Below, one piece after another: positions 7,776-16,662 of a DNA stretch of 64,000 bases; position 1 is the first letter of the stretch, and each line of letters starts with the position of its first letter. The translations under genes were made by a program, and so were the position numbers. Location of the stretch: assembly GCF_001514115.1 (NCBI RefSeq), contig NZ_KQ948456.1, positions 221,516-285,515 of the forward strand. Direction: 5' to 3'. Source of the stretch: Streptomyces olivochromogenes (GTDB lineage Bacteria; Actinomycetota; Actinomycetes; Streptomycetales; Streptomycetaceae). The notes under the pieces are model-generated. The model did not search any database, was not told where the DNA came from, and worked only from the letters and a program-made list of their open reading frames with translations.

Positions 7776-9092
7776 GTGTCCGCCCGCACCACCACGCCCT
7801 GGCCCCTCGTCGCCCTTTTCACGGCCGGGTACCTCGCCCCGTACCTGCTCCCGACCACCGTCGGCCGGCTGAGCGCGGGCCTCCCCCTCTCCGCCACCGA
7901 GGCCGGTTCCATCGGCAGCGCCCTGCTGCTGAGTTCGGCGGCGGCGGGCTTCCTGCTCGCGTCCCGCGTGGACCGCTTCGGCCCCCGCGTGCTCGCCCGC
8001 GGCGGCCTGCTCCTGGCCGCCGCCGGCTACGGCACCGCCGCCCTCACGACGACCATCCCCCTGGTCGTCGTGGGCGCGATCGTCGGCGGCCTCGGTTCCG
8101 GCACGATCACCAGCGTCGCCGCCACCGGGATCGCCGGCCAGCGCGACCCCCACCGCGCCACCACCCTGGGCCTGCTGGGCGTCTCCGCCCTCGCGGGCGC
8201 GCTGTATCTGACGATCCCCCACCTGGGCCCGGGCCACGGCCACCCCCTCGCCGCAATCGCCGTCACCGCGCTGCTCGTACTGCTCGTGACCCGCCACCTC
8301 CCCGCCGCCGGGGCCCCCGAGGCCCCCCACGCCCGCACCGTCCGCGCCACCACCCCGCTCCCCCACCGCCGCGCCGGTCTCGTCCTCGCCGCCGCGATGC
8401 TCTGCTGGTCCCTCGCCCAGAATTCACTCTGGGGTGTCAGCGGCCGGATCGGGCTGCAGCAGGCGGGGTTGACGGAGGTGACCGTCGGCGCGGTCTTCGC
8501 GGTGGCGCTCGGCGCGGGGCTGCTCGGAGTGATCGGCGCGGGCGCACTCGGCCAGCGCCTGGGCCGGGCGCTGCCCATCGGCGCGGGCACGGCCCTGATC
8601 GCCGGATGCATCGCGCTCAGCGCGGCGGCCACCGACCTGACGTCGTTCGCGACGGGCGAGATCGCCTGGAACACGGTCTACCCGGTCGTGCTCTCCTACG
8701 TCATCGGCCTCGCCGCGTCCCTGGACCAGCGCGGCCGGTGGGCGGTCCTCGTCGGCTCCGCCTCCTCGCTCGGCACGGCGTGCGGTCCGCTCGCGGGCAG
8801 TCTCCTCTCCGCGCGGGTCGGATACCCGGGGATGGGCGTGATCCTGGCCCTCGGCCTGCTCCTGATCACCGGCCCGATGACGGCCGTGGCCCTGCGCACC
8901 CGGCGCGCCGCGCCGCTCCCGCAGGAGAGCCCGGTCGTGGAGATCCCGGTCATGGAGATCCCGGTCGTCGAGATCCCGGTCGTCGAGATCCCGCTCGACG
9001 CCGTCCCGGCGCCCCGGTCGGCGTACGACACGGCAGGGCCCCGGCAGGCGACCGCGGGTGCGGTGGCCGGACCGGGGCCCGGAAGCAGGTAG
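7776..9092 (+). CDS. MFS transporter with a repeat tail
   Basis: A 438-residue major facilitator protein with about twelve hydrophobic segments and a weak motif A (SRVDRFGPRVLARGG). The start was placed at GTG 7776, which immediately precedes the first helix (PWPLVALFTAGYLAPY) and has GGGA upstream; the open frame extends further upstream without membrane or family character. The C-terminal tail after the last helix holds four units of (V/M)EIPV encoded by a perfect 15-bp repeat. Substrate unknown. It converges with the adenine deaminase-type gene, 12 bp away. Confidence 0.85.
   Translation: MSARTTTPWPLVALFTAGYLAPYLLPTTVGRLSAGLPLSATEAGSIGSALLLSSAAAGFLLASRVDRFGPRVLARGGLLLAAAGYGTAALTTTIPLVVVGAIVGGLGSGTITSVAATGIAGQRDPHRATTLGLLGVSALAGALYLTIPHLGPGHGHPLAAIAVTALLVLLVTRHLPAAGAPEAPHARTVRATTPLPHRRAGLVLAAAMLCWSLAQNSLWGVSGRIGLQQAGLTEVTVGAVFAVALGAGLLGVIGAGALGQRLGRALPIGAGTALIAGCIALSAAATDLTSFATGEIAWNTVYPVVLSYVIGLAASLDQRGRWAVLVGSASSLGTACGPLAGSLLSARVGYPGMGVILALGLLLITGPMTAVALRTRRAAPLPQESPVVEIPVMEIPVVEIPVVEIPLDAVPAPRSAYDTAGPRQATAGAVAGPGPGSR
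8934..8993 (+). repeat. 15-bp in-frame tandem repeat, four units
   Basis: Four units of GTCGTSGAGATCCCG (second unit GTCATGGAGATCCCG) encode the (V/M)EIPV pentapeptide in the cytoplasmic tail of the MFS protein. Confidence 0.9.
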
Positions 9093-9104
9093 TCCCGCCG
9101 CGGT

Positions 9105-10097
9105 CTATCCGAACTCGTACGCCTCGACCTCGGCGAGGTAGCGCGCCCGCCGCTCCTCGTCGTGATCGAGGAAGGACGCCACGAACGAGTTGCGCGCCAG
9201 TTCCCGCATCCGCTCCCGGTCCAGTCCGAGCGCCTCGTGCACGGCGTGGAAGGTGTCGCCGATGTACCCGCCGAAGTACGCGGGATCGTCGGAGTTGACC
9301 GTGCACAGCAGCCCGGCGTCCAGCATCGCGGGCAGCGGGTGGTCCTCCAGGACGTCCACGGCGCGCAGCCGTACGTTCGACAGCGGGCAGAGCGTCAGCG
9401 GCACCCGGTCCCGTACGAGCCGCTCGACCAGCTCGGGGTCCTCCATGCAGCGCAGCCCGTGGTCGATGCGCTCGACGCCGAGCACGTCCAGCGCCTCGGT
9501 GATGTACGCCGGCGGCCCCTCCTCGCCCGCGTGGGCGACGCGCCGCAGGCCGAGCGCGGCGGCGGCCTCGTAGACCTCGCGGAACTTGACCGGCGGGTGC
9601 CCGACCTCGGCGGAGTCGAGGCCGATGCCGACGATCCGGTCGAGGTAGGGTTTCGCGGCCTCCAGGGTCGCGAGCGCCGACTCGGCGGACTCGTCGCGCA
9701 GGAAGCACATGATCAGCTGGGTGGAGACGCCGTGGGTCTCCTCGCTGCGGGACAGCGCGCGGTGCAGCCCCTCGACGACCGTCCCCATGCCGACGCCCCG
9801 GGCGATGTGGGCCTGCGGGTCGAAGAAGATCTCCGCGTGCCGCACGCCCTGCGCGGCGGCCCGTGCGAGGTAGGCGTCGGCGAGGTCGGCGAAGTCCTGC
9901 TCGGTCCGCAGGACGGCCATGAGCTCGTAGTACAGGTTCAGGAACGACTGGAGGTCGTCGAAGAGATACGCCTTGCGCAGCTCCTCGGTGTCCGCGTAGG
10001 GGAGCGTGACACCGTTGCGCGCGGCGAGCTCGAAGGCCAGCTCGGGTTCGAGGGTGCCTTCGATGTGGAGGTGCAGTTCTGCTTTGGGGAGGGGCAT
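9105..10097 (-). CDS. Adenine deaminase-type amidohydrolase (adenosine deaminase family)
   Basis: A 330-residue member of the adenosine deaminase superfamily. Metal and catalytic residues are visible: AELHLHIEGT (HxH), a VAHAGEEGPP motif carrying His and Glu, RIDHGLR, and NSDDPAYFGGY (Asp pair). The combinations HAGEEGPPAYI and DPAYFGGYIGDTFHA are those I associate with the adenine deaminase subgroup (adenine to hypoxanthine) rather than true adenosine deaminases, which usually have HAGE followed by other residues. Function is therefore probably purine base salvage; adenosine deaminase is the alternative. ATG at 10097. Confidence 0.88.
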   Translation of the reverse strand: MPLPKAELHLHIEGTLEPELAFELAARNGVTLPYADTEELRKAYLFDDLQSFLNLYYELMAVLRTEQDFADLADAYLARAAAQGVRHAEIFFDPQAHIARGVGMGTVVEGLHRALSRSEETHGVSTQLIMCFLRDESAESALATLEAAKPYLDRIVGIGLDSAEVGHPPVKFREVYEAAAALGLRRVAHAGEEGPPAYITEALDVLGVERIDHGLRCMEDPELVERLVRDRVPLTLCPLSNVRLRAVDVLEDHPLPAMLDAGLLCTVNSDDPAYFGGYIGDTFHAVHEALGLDRERMRELARNSFVASFLDHDEERRARYLAEVEAYEFG

Positions 10098-10143
10098 CGA
10101 AATATCGTACGGGTGTGTACCGACGATCCCGTAGAACGACGGC

Positions 10144-11052
10144 TCATCGCCGCTTCGGCACCGGCACCCGCACCAGGTCGTGCGCCACGGTCAGCTCCCC
10201 CTCGAACCCGGCGGCCCGGGCCTGCCGTTCGAACTCTCCCTCAGGCTCCGAGTACCGCTGGCTGAAGTGCGTGAGCACGAGATGCCGTACGCCCGCGTCC
10301 CGCGCCACCCGGCCCGCCTGACCGGCCGTCAGGTGCCCGTGGTCGACGGCGAGCTGGTGATCCCCGTCCAGGAACGTCGACTCGATGACGAGGAGGTCGC
10401 AGCCCTCGGCGAGGGCGTCCACGCCCTCGCACAGCCGCGTGTCCATGACGAACGCGAACCGCTGTCCGCGCCGCACCTCGCTCACATCGTCGAGCGAGAC
10501 CCCGCCGAGCGCGCCCTCGCGCTGGATCCGCCCCACGTCCGGCCCCTTGATCCCGTGCTCCGCGAGCAGTTCGGGCAGCATCCGCCGGCCGTCCGGCTCG
10601 ACCAGCCGGTAGCCGAAGGACTCCACGGGGTGGGAGAGCCTGCGGGCCTCCAGGGTGTACGAGGGGGTGGTCGCGAGCACCCCGTCCGCCTCGACCGGTG
10701 CCTCGGCCAGCTCGACGGTCTCGCGGTAGGCCGTCGCGTACCGCAGCCGGTCGAAGAAGCGCTGCCCGGAGCGCGGGTAGTGCGCGGTCACCTCGTGCGG
10801 GACACGGTCGAGGTTGATGCGCTGGATCACCCCGGCGAGACCGAGGGAGTGGTCGCCGTGGAAGTGGGTGACGCAGATCCGGTGCAGGTCGTGCGCGGCG
10901 ACCCCGGCGCGCAGCATCTGCCGCTGGGTGCCCTCGCCGGGGTCGAAGAGCAGGCCCTCCCCGTCCCAGCGCAGCAGATAGCCGTTGTGGTTGCGGTGCC
11001 GGGTGGGGACCTGGCTGGCGGTGCCGAGGACCACCAGTTCACGTACGGACAA
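10144..11052 (-). CDS. rnz: Ribonuclease Z (tRNA 3' endonuclease)
   Basis: A 302-residue metallo-beta-lactamase-fold endonuclease that matures tRNA 3' ends. The zinc motif reads THFHGDHSLGLAG near residue 62, further ligands are in FAFVMDTRL and LVLTHFSQRY, and the N-terminal LGTASQVPTRHRNHNG is typical of RNase Z. The start appears to be a rare TTG at 11052, six bases after the HIT gene stop, so the two genes are likely co-transcribed and coupled. Confidence 0.93.
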   Translation of the reverse strand: MSVRELVVLGTASQVPTRHRNHNGYLLRWDGEGLLFDPGEGTQRQMLRAGVAAHDLHRICVTHFHGDHSLGLAGVIQRINLDRVPHEVTAHYPRSGQRFFDRLRYATAYRETVELAEAPVEADGVLATTPSYTLEARRLSHPVESFGYRLVEPDGRRMLPELLAEHGIKGPDVGRIQREGALGGVSLDDVSEVRRGQRFAFVMDTRLCEGVDALAEGCDLLVIESTFLDGDHQLAVDHGHLTAGQAGRVARDAGVRHLVLTHFSQRYSEPEGEFERQARAAGFEGELTVAHDLVRVPVPKRR

Positions 11053-11058
11053 GGTCGG

Positions 11059-11412
11059 TTACCCCGGCGGCCACTGCATGCCACGGCCGCCCAGGAGGTG
11101 GGCGTGCGCGTGGAAGACGGTCTGGCCCGCGCCGCCGCCCGTGTTGAACACGATGCGGTAGCTCTCCAGCTTCTCCTCGGACGCCACCTCGCCGGCCTCG
11201 CGCAGCACGTCCGCGGCGATGGCGGGCTCGGCGGCGGCGAGGGAGGCCGCGTCGGGGTGGTGCACCTTGGGGATGACCAGGATGTGCGTGGGCGCCTGGG
11301 GGTTTATGTCGCGGAAGGCGACGGTCGTGTCGGTCTCCCGGACGACGTTCGCGGGAACGTGCCCCTCGACGATCTTGCAGAACAGACAGTCGTCCTGCGG
11401 TTCTCCCGTCAT
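11059..11412 (-). CDS. HIT-family nucleotide hydrolase
   Basis: A 117-residue histidine triad protein: CLFCKIVEG with a zinc-type CxxC at the N terminus and the active-site HAHAHLLGG near the C terminus. HINT-type proteins hydrolyse purine nucleoside phosphoramidates and aminoacyl-AMP. It lies just upstream of rnz with a 6-bp gap. Confidence 0.92.
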   Translation of the reverse strand: MTGEPQDDCLFCKIVEGHVPANVVRETDTTVAFRDINPQAPTHILVIPKVHHPDAASLAAAEPAIAADVLREAGEVASEEKLESYRIVFNTGGGAGQTVFHAHAHLLGGRGMQWPPG

Positions 11413-11489
11413 GCGTGTGCCTCCTCACGCCGTCTGATCATTACGTCGTGCATCGTATAGGCCCCAGTAGGTGCGGGTGGGTGCCCGGA

Positions 11490-14400
11490 TCAGAGCTCCG
11501 GGAGCGTCGGTGCCGCCTTGGCGGGGTTCTCCGCGAGCGCGGCCAGCGCGATCCGGATCGCCTCGTCGAGCTGCGCGTCGCGCCCGGCCGCGTAGTCCTG
11601 TGGCGTCTGGACGACCTCGACGTCCGGGTCGACACCGTGGTTCTCCACGCCCCACCCGTAACCTTCCAGCCAGAACGCGTACTTGGGCTGGGTGACGAGG
11701 GTGCCGTCGACGAGCCGGTACCGGCTGTCGATGCCGACGACCCCGCCCCACGTCCGTGTCCCGACGACCGGCCCGATGCCCAGCGCCTTGATCGCCGCGT
11801 TGACGATGTCGCCGTCCGAGCCGGAGAACTCGTTGGCGACGGCGACGACCGGTCCGCGCGGCGCGTCCTCCGGATAGCTGTACGGCCGCATCCCGCGCGG
11901 CAGGTCCCAGCCCACGATCCGCCGCGCGAGCTTCTCCACGACCAACTGGGAGGTGTGGCCGCCGCGGTTCTCCCGGACGTCCACGACCAGCCCCTCCCTG
12001 GCCACCTCGATCCGCAGGTCGCGGTGGATCTGCGCCCAGCCGGGCGCCTGCATGTCGGGCACATGGAGATAGCCGAGCCGTCCGCCGGACTTCTCGTGGA
12101 CGTAGGCGCGCCGGTCCGCGACCCAGGCGTGGTAGCGCAGCGGCTCCTCGTCGGCGAGCGGGACGACGACGGCGTGCCGCGGATCGCCGCCGCCCGACGG
12201 GGAGATGGTCAGCTCGACCGGTTTGCCCGCGGTGCCGACGAGCAGCGGCGCGGGTCCGGCCACCGGGTCCACCGGCTGCCCGGCGACCGCGACGATCGCG
12301 TCCCCCGCGCGCACCGCGACGCCGGGCGCGGCGAGCGGCGCCCGCGCGTTCGGGTCGGACGTCTCCGAGGGGAGGATCCGGTCGATGCGCCAACTGCCGT
12401 CCTCGTGACGGGAGATGTCCGCCCCGAGCAGTCCCTGCGCCCGGTCGCCGCCGCCCCAGCCGCCGCGCGGGGTCACGTACGCGTGCGAGGTGCCGAGCTC
12501 GCCCTGCACCTCCCACAGCAGGTCGACGAGGTCGTCGTGGGTGGCGACCCGTTCGAGCACCGGCCGGTAGCGGTCCAGTACGCCCTCCCAGTCGACACCG
12601 CCGAGGTCGGGCCGCCAGAAGTTGTCGCGCATGAGGCGGCCGGTCTCGTCGTACATCTGCCGCCACTCGGCGGCCGGGTCGACGCTCTGGCGGACCCGGG
12701 AGAGGTCGACGGTGATGTTCGTGTCGCTCTCGTCGTCGTTCGAGGCGCGGCGGTCGCTGGGGACGACCTTGAGCTTGCCGTCGGTCCACAGCAGGACGCG
12801 CTTGCCGTCGCCGCTGACGGCGAAGTGGTCGACGTCCACGGCGAGGTGCTCGACGCGCTGCTGGGCGAGGTCGTACCGCTCCAGTTCGGTCTTCGGGTCC
12901 GGGTCGTCCGGGGTGGCGCGGGAGGCGCCGAGGACTCCGACGACCGGGTGGCGCAGCCACAGCAGCCCGTCCTTGGCGGCGTGCAGGGTCGAGTAGCGGG
13001 CCGCCTCGACGGGGAACGGGACGATCCGGTCGGCGAGTCCGTCGAGGTCGATACGGGTGGTGGGGGCGCCCTCGCTGTCGGGTGTCTCGTCCTTGTCGGG
13101 TGCCTCGAAGGGGCGGCCGTGGCGCTGCGGTCCGAAGGGGGACGGGGTGGTCGCGGCCAGGGTGATCAGATGCGGCCGGGAGCCCCCGACGAACGCCAGG
13201 TCGAAGACGTGTTCGTCGTAGACGGGGTCGAAGGAGCGGGCCGAGAGGAAGGCGAGGTGCTTGCCGTCGAGGGTGAACGCGGGTGCGTAGTCGCGGAAGC
13301 GGAGCGGGGTCGCCTCGGTCACCGACAGGTCGGCGGTGTTGGCCAGCTTGAGCTGGCGCAGCGGGCGCGGGCCGGGGTGCGACCAGGCGAGCCAGGCGGA
13401 GTCCGGCGAGAAGACGAGCCCGGAGACCTCGCCGTCCTCGCTCCGGTCGACCTCCCGCACCTCTCCGGTCTCCCGCTCGACGAGCAGCACCCGTCCGTCG
13501 TGCGAGGCGACGGCGGCGCGGCTGCCGTCGGGTGCCATGGAGAGCCCGAGGACCCGTCCCAGCTGTCCGGCGGCGAGCCGGCGCGGGGTCGCTCCGGGCG
13601 CGAGACCGGTCGCCGGGGCGAACTCCAGCGCGTCGTCGCCCGCCGCGTCCGTCACCCACACCACGTACTCCTCGCCCTCCACCCGGAAGGCGCGGGGCAG
13701 CCGGGCGCGCACACCGGGCCGGGCGGCGAGCGCGCGGGCCGGTCCGGAGCGGTGGGTGACCCAGTGGACGGCGCCGCGCACGGAGACCGCGCTGCCGCGT
13801 CCGGTGTGGTCGGGGGCGGCGGCCGAGAACCAGCGGGAGGCGCTCACGGGGTGCGGCTGCTGGTCGACGCGCTGTCCGCCGAGCCGCGGGTCGAGCCGGC
13901 GCGGCTCGGCGCCGTCCAGGTCGTCCAGGAGCCACAGTTCACCGGCGGACGCGTACACGACCCGGGCGCCGTCGGTCGCCGCGTGCCGGGCGTAGAAACC
14001 TCCCCCACTCTCGGCTTCGCTCGAGCGGGAGGTGCCCCCACCCGGCGTGTGCCGGCGCAGATCGGAGCCGTCGGCGAGGGAGGAGTAGAGCGCTCCGACA
14101 CCCTCGTGGTCGGAGAGGAAGGCGACGCGCTCGCCCACCCACAGGGGGTATTCGAGGTTCCCGTCCAGGTCCTCGTGCAGCCGTACGAACTCGCCATCGC
14201 CCTCGCGGTCGATCCACAACTTGCCCGCCGTACCGCCCCGGTACCGCTTCCACCAGGCGGCCTCGCGCCCCATCGGAGCGGACAGCAGCAGCACACCCGG
14301 ATCGCCGTGGACCACATCGCCGACCGGCCCGTACGGGAGGGTGGTCGCGGGGCCCCCGTCGAGCGGGACCGCCCGGGCCCAGCTGCGGCGCAGGCTGGCC

Positions 14401-14756
14401 TGGCCCTGGGTGCTGAGCGCGAGCACCTGCCCGTCCGGGGTCCAGCCGCGCACCTGGGTCCTCGAACTCCCCCAGTACGTCAGCCGCGTGGACGGTCCGC
14501 CCTCCAGGGGCGCGGCGTGCACCTCGGGCGCTCCGTCGCGGGTCGACGTCCAGGCGACGGTCGTACCGTCCGGGGAGATGCGGGGGTGGTTCACCGGCAT
14601 GTTGTCGGCGCTGACCCGCCAGGCGCGACCGCCGCCGTCGAGGGGGGCGACCCAGACGTCGTCCTCGGCGGTGAAGGCGACCAGTTCGCCGTGCAGATGC
14701 GGAAACCGGAGATACGCGGGCGATACCGACGACGCGGACGATGCAGACTGAGTCAC
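11490..14756 (-). CDS. Tricorn protease homologue
   Basis: A 1088-residue cytosolic protease of the tricorn family (S41). An N-terminal seven- and six-bladed propeller region (about residues 15-660, with WTSTRDG and FLSDHEGV-type blades) is followed by the C1 helical domain (WRQMYDETGRLMRDNFW), a PDZ domain (about 770-850) and the C2 catalytic domain. The nucleophile serine is in NEFSGSDGD; a histidine lies in GTSHAYV and a glutamate near VENHGVDPD. Tricorn trims peptides released by the proteasome, which actinobacteria possess. At about residues 239-253 the linker GGTSRSSEAESGGG is encoded by a copy of a dispersed GC-rich element (see 13999-14043). Confidence 0.93.
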   Translation of the reverse strand: MTQSASSASSVSPAYLRFPHLHGELVAFTAEDDVWVAPLDGGGRAWRVSADNMPVNHPRISPDGTTVAWTSTRDGAPEVHAAPLEGGPSTRLTYWGSSRTQVRGWTPDGQVLALSTQGQASLRRSWARAVPLDGGPATTLPYGPVGDVVHGDPGVLLLSAPMGREAAWWKRYRGGTAGKLWIDREGDGEFVRLHEDLDGNLEYPLWVGERVAFLSDHEGVGALYSSLADGSDLRRHTPGGGTSRSSEAESGGGFYARHAATDGARVVYASAGELWLLDDLDGAEPRRLDPRLGGQRVDQQPHPVSASRWFSAAAPDHTGRGSAVSVRGAVHWVTHRSGPARALAARPGVRARLPRAFRVEGEEYVVWVTDAAGDDALEFAPATGLAPGATPRRLAAGQLGRVLGLSMAPDGSRAAVASHDGRVLLVERETGEVREVDRSEDGEVSGLVFSPDSAWLAWSHPGPRPLRQLKLANTADLSVTEATPLRFRDYAPAFTLDGKHLAFLSARSFDPVYDEHVFDLAFVGGSRPHLITLAATTPSPFGPQRHGRPFEAPDKDETPDSEGAPTTRIDLDGLADRIVPFPVEAARYSTLHAAKDGLLWLRHPVVGVLGASRATPDDPDPKTELERYDLAQQRVEHLAVDVDHFAVSGDGKRVLLWTDGKLKVVPSDRRASNDDESDTNITVDLSRVRQSVDPAAEWRQMYDETGRLMRDNFWRPDLGGVDWEGVLDRYRPVLERVATHDDLVDLLWEVQGELGTSHAYVTPRGGWGGGDRAQGLLGADISRHEDGSWRIDRILPSETSDPNARAPLAAPGVAVRAGDAIVAVAGQPVDPVAGPAPLLVGTAGKPVELTISPSGGGDPRHAVVVPLADEEPLRYHAWVADRRAYVHEKSGGRLGYLHVPDMQAPGWAQIHRDLRIEVAREGLVVDVRENRGGHTSQLVVEKLARRIVGWDLPRGMRPYSYPEDAPRGPVVAVANEFSGSDGDIVNAAIKALGIGPVVGTRTWGGVVGIDSRYRLVDGTLVTQPKYAFWLEGYGWGVENHGVDPDVEVVQTPQDYAAGRDAQLDEAIRIALAALAENPAKAAPTLPEL
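13999..14043 (-). repeat. Dispersed GC-rich element inserted in frame in the tricorn gene
   Basis: The core CTCTCGGCTTCGCTCGAGC (14008-14026), flanked by CCTCCCCCA and GGTGCCCCCA, matches the element at 35586-35629 in reverse orientation almost base for base. In this copy it is read through as GGTSRSSEAESGGG inside the propeller domain. Confidence 0.85.
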
Positions 14757-14801
14757 CCGATCACCCTATGCAGGGACAGCTCGGCCCGACAGGGGTTTGG
14801 A

Positions 14802-15383
14802 TCACTTGCCCTGGGAGGGCCAGCAGGTGGGATCGCCCTTGCACCACATGGTCTTCGTCACGGTGACGGTGGTGGTGGGGCCCGGGCGGCGGTAGGTGGG
14901 CGCGCCGTAGGTGGGGGGCGTGTACGAGGGCGTGCTGGGGGCGTTGCAGTCGCCCAGTACGTTCACGTGGAACCACTTCTTGCCGCCCACCTTGGCCGTC
15001 AGGTCCCCGCGGACGCACTTGCCCTCGACCTCGCGGGTGACCTTCCCGGTGATGGTGATCTCCCGCCGGTCCTTGGTCTGTCCCCGGCAGTCCACCTCCA
15101 CCACGGAGGGCGTGGAGCTCGAGGCCGACGGTGTGCGCCCCGGGGTGTAGGCCTTGCTCCCGCCGGGGTAGGACCCGGTGCAGCTCAGGTACTGCACGTC
15201 GACGTGCTGCCGCTGCAGCTCCGCGGTCCCGGCCCGGTCGGTCGTGTACGCCACCGCGGAGGCGCTCAGCCCGCCGACCGGTTCACACGCGGCCACCCCG
15301 AAGGCGCTCACCACGGCGAGCCCGGCGACCATCGGTCCCCGACGGCCCGTCACCAGTCGCCTCGCCAGTCGTCGAATACGCAT
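14802..15383 (-). CDS. Secreted lipoprotein, possibly DUF4333-like
   Basis: A protein of about 193 residues with a twin-Arg/Lys-rich N-terminal, a hydrophobic segment (MVAGLAVVSAFGVAA) and a lipobox V-A-A-C, so it should be processed as a lipoprotein. The mature part has paired cysteines (SCTG, VDCRG, KCVRGD, GDC, then WCKGDPTCW) and a Pro/Tyr/Thr-rich stretch near the C terminus. The cysteine spacing recalls DUF4333-type extracytoplasmic domains, but I am not certain. ATG at 15383 with GGGGG five bases upstream is preferred over ATG 15395. It lies 45 bp upstream of the tricorn gene. Function unknown. Confidence 0.78.
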   Translation of the reverse strand: MRIRRLARRLVTGRRGPMVAGLAVVSAFGVAACEPVGGLSASAVAYTTDRAGTAELQRQHVDVQYLSCTGSYPGGSKAYTPGRTPSASSSTPSVVEVDCRGQTKDRREITITGKVTREVEGKCVRGDLTAKVGGKKWFHVNVLGDCNAPSTPSYTPPTYGAPTYRRPGPTTTVTVTKTMWCKGDPTCWPSQGK

Positions 15384-15494
15384 CAATGCCCCCATAGACG
15401 GCAGAGTGCCACTGTCACGGGCGTCGCGGTAGACCCCATACGGCCACTACACACCCGCGGGCGCCCCCGTCGAACGCATATGCGTGAAACTGTG

Positions 15495-15887
15495 TCAGGT
15501 CTGCAGGAGGAGCCACTCCTGAAGTTCCACCAGGTTGCCCTCGGGGTCCTTGAGATGGGCGACCCGCATCCGGTCCGTCATGAAGTCCGGGCCGTGCACG
15601 AGGACGGCGCCGCGCGAGGTGATGGCCTCGCAGTAGGAGTCGAGGTCGTCCACGCGCAGGACCACCAGGGAGCGGTGGCCGCTCGCCGAGTCGCCCAGTT
15701 CACCGAGTATTTGGGCCATCATCGCGCGGTCCTGGAGCGCGATGCCCGCCGAACCGACGGTGGGGCTGAACTTCTCGTACGGGCCTTCGGTCGCGCCCGA
15801 CTGGGGCTTGAGGCCGAGGACCTCCGCGTAGAAGTGGTAGCAGACCGGGAAGTCCGAGACGAGCAGCCGTACTTGGGCGAGTTCCAA
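15495..15887 (-). CDS. VOC-family (glyoxalase/bleomycin resistance-like) protein
   Basis: A 130-residue vicinal oxygen chelate fold protein: LVSDFPVCYHFYAEVLGL at the N terminus and a C-terminal KDPEGNLVELQEW that supplies the usual metal-ligand glutamate. Family roles range from glyoxalases to dioxygenases and drug-binding proteins, and cannot be assigned here. The start is probably TTG at 15887 (GGGGGA upstream). It lies between the rsmE gene and the lipoprotein gene. Confidence 0.85.
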   Translation of the reverse strand: MELAQVRLLVSDFPVCYHFYAEVLGLKPQSGATEGPYEKFSPTVGSAGIALQDRAMMAQILGELGDSASGHRSLVVLRVDDLDSYCEAITSRGAVLVHGPDFMTDRMRVAHLKDPEGNLVELQEWLLLQT

Positions 15888-15912
15888 GGCGTCCCCCGTG
15901 CGCGCGCGAGGT

Positions 15913-16662
15913 TCAGGACCAGCGGCCGGTGCGCGCCATCAGCAGCGCGGTCGCCACCGTCCCTGCGGTCGATGTACGCAGCACGGTACGCCCCAGGTGG
16001 CACGTCTTCGCGCCCGCCCCGGTGAACAGCTCGATCTCCTCGGGGGAGATCCCGCCCTCCGGGCCGACCACCAGCACGATCTCGCCCGAGGCGGGGAGCG
16101 CGGCCGTCACGAACGGCTCGGTGCCGACCTCCGTGTCCTCGTGCAGCACCACCGCGAAGTCGGCACTGGCCAGAAGTGCGGCAACCTGCTTGGTCGTCGC
16201 CGCGTCCGCGACCTCCGGGAAGCGCACCCGGCGCGACTGCTTGCCGGCCTCCCGGGCCGTGGCCCGCCACTTGGCGAGCGCCTTCAGACCCCGGTCGCCC
16301 TTCCACTGGGTGATGCAGCGGGAGGCGGCCCAGGGGACGATCGCGTCGACGCCGGTCTCGGTCATCGTCTCCACGGCCACCTCGCCCCGGTCGCCCTTGG
16401 GGAGCGCCTGGACGACGGTGATGCGGGGCTCCTCCGCGGGCTCCTCGCTGTACGAGTCCATCTGGACGATCAGCCGGTCCTTGCCCTCGGTGGCGACGAC
16501 CACGCACTCGGCCCACCGCCCGGCCCCGTCCGTGAGGACGACGTCCTCACCAGGGTTCAGCCGCTTCACGGAGACGGCGTGGCGCCCCTCCGGGCCGTCG
16601 AGCACGTACCGTCCGCCGCTGCCCGCCTCGAAGTGCTCGACCACGAACACCGGTGCCGTCAT
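15913..16662 (-). CDS. rsmE: 16S rRNA m3U1498 methyltransferase
   Basis: A 249-residue SPOUT methyltransferase. The knotted SAM-binding segment is visible as LVVGPEGGISPEEIELF, followed by HLGRTVLRTSTAG at the C terminus. The N-terminal PUA-like RNA-binding domain includes LNPGEDVVLTDGAG. RsmE methylates U1498 in the 30S decoding centre. The ATG at 16662 overlaps the upstream flavoprotein stop by four bases. In many bacteria rsmE follows dnaJ; here the flavoprotein gene lies between them. Confidence 0.94.
   Translation of the reverse strand: MTAPVFVVEHFEAGSGGRYVLDGPEGRHAVSVKRLNPGEDVVLTDGAGRWAECVVVATEGKDRLIVQMDSYSEEPAEEPRITVVQALPKGDRGEVAVETMTETGVDAIVPWAASRCITQWKGDRGLKALAKWRATAREAGKQSRRVRFPEVADAATTKQVAALLASADFAVVLHEDTEVGTEPFVTAALPASGEIVLVVGPEGGISPEEIELFTGAGAKTCHLGRTVLRTSTAGTVATALLMARTGRWS

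Noticed and set aside
11415..16025. A 1536-codon open frame on the plus strand across the tricorn region
   Set aside because: It is a shadow of the minus-strand genes in a very high-GC region; it shows no family similarity and opposes well-supported genes.
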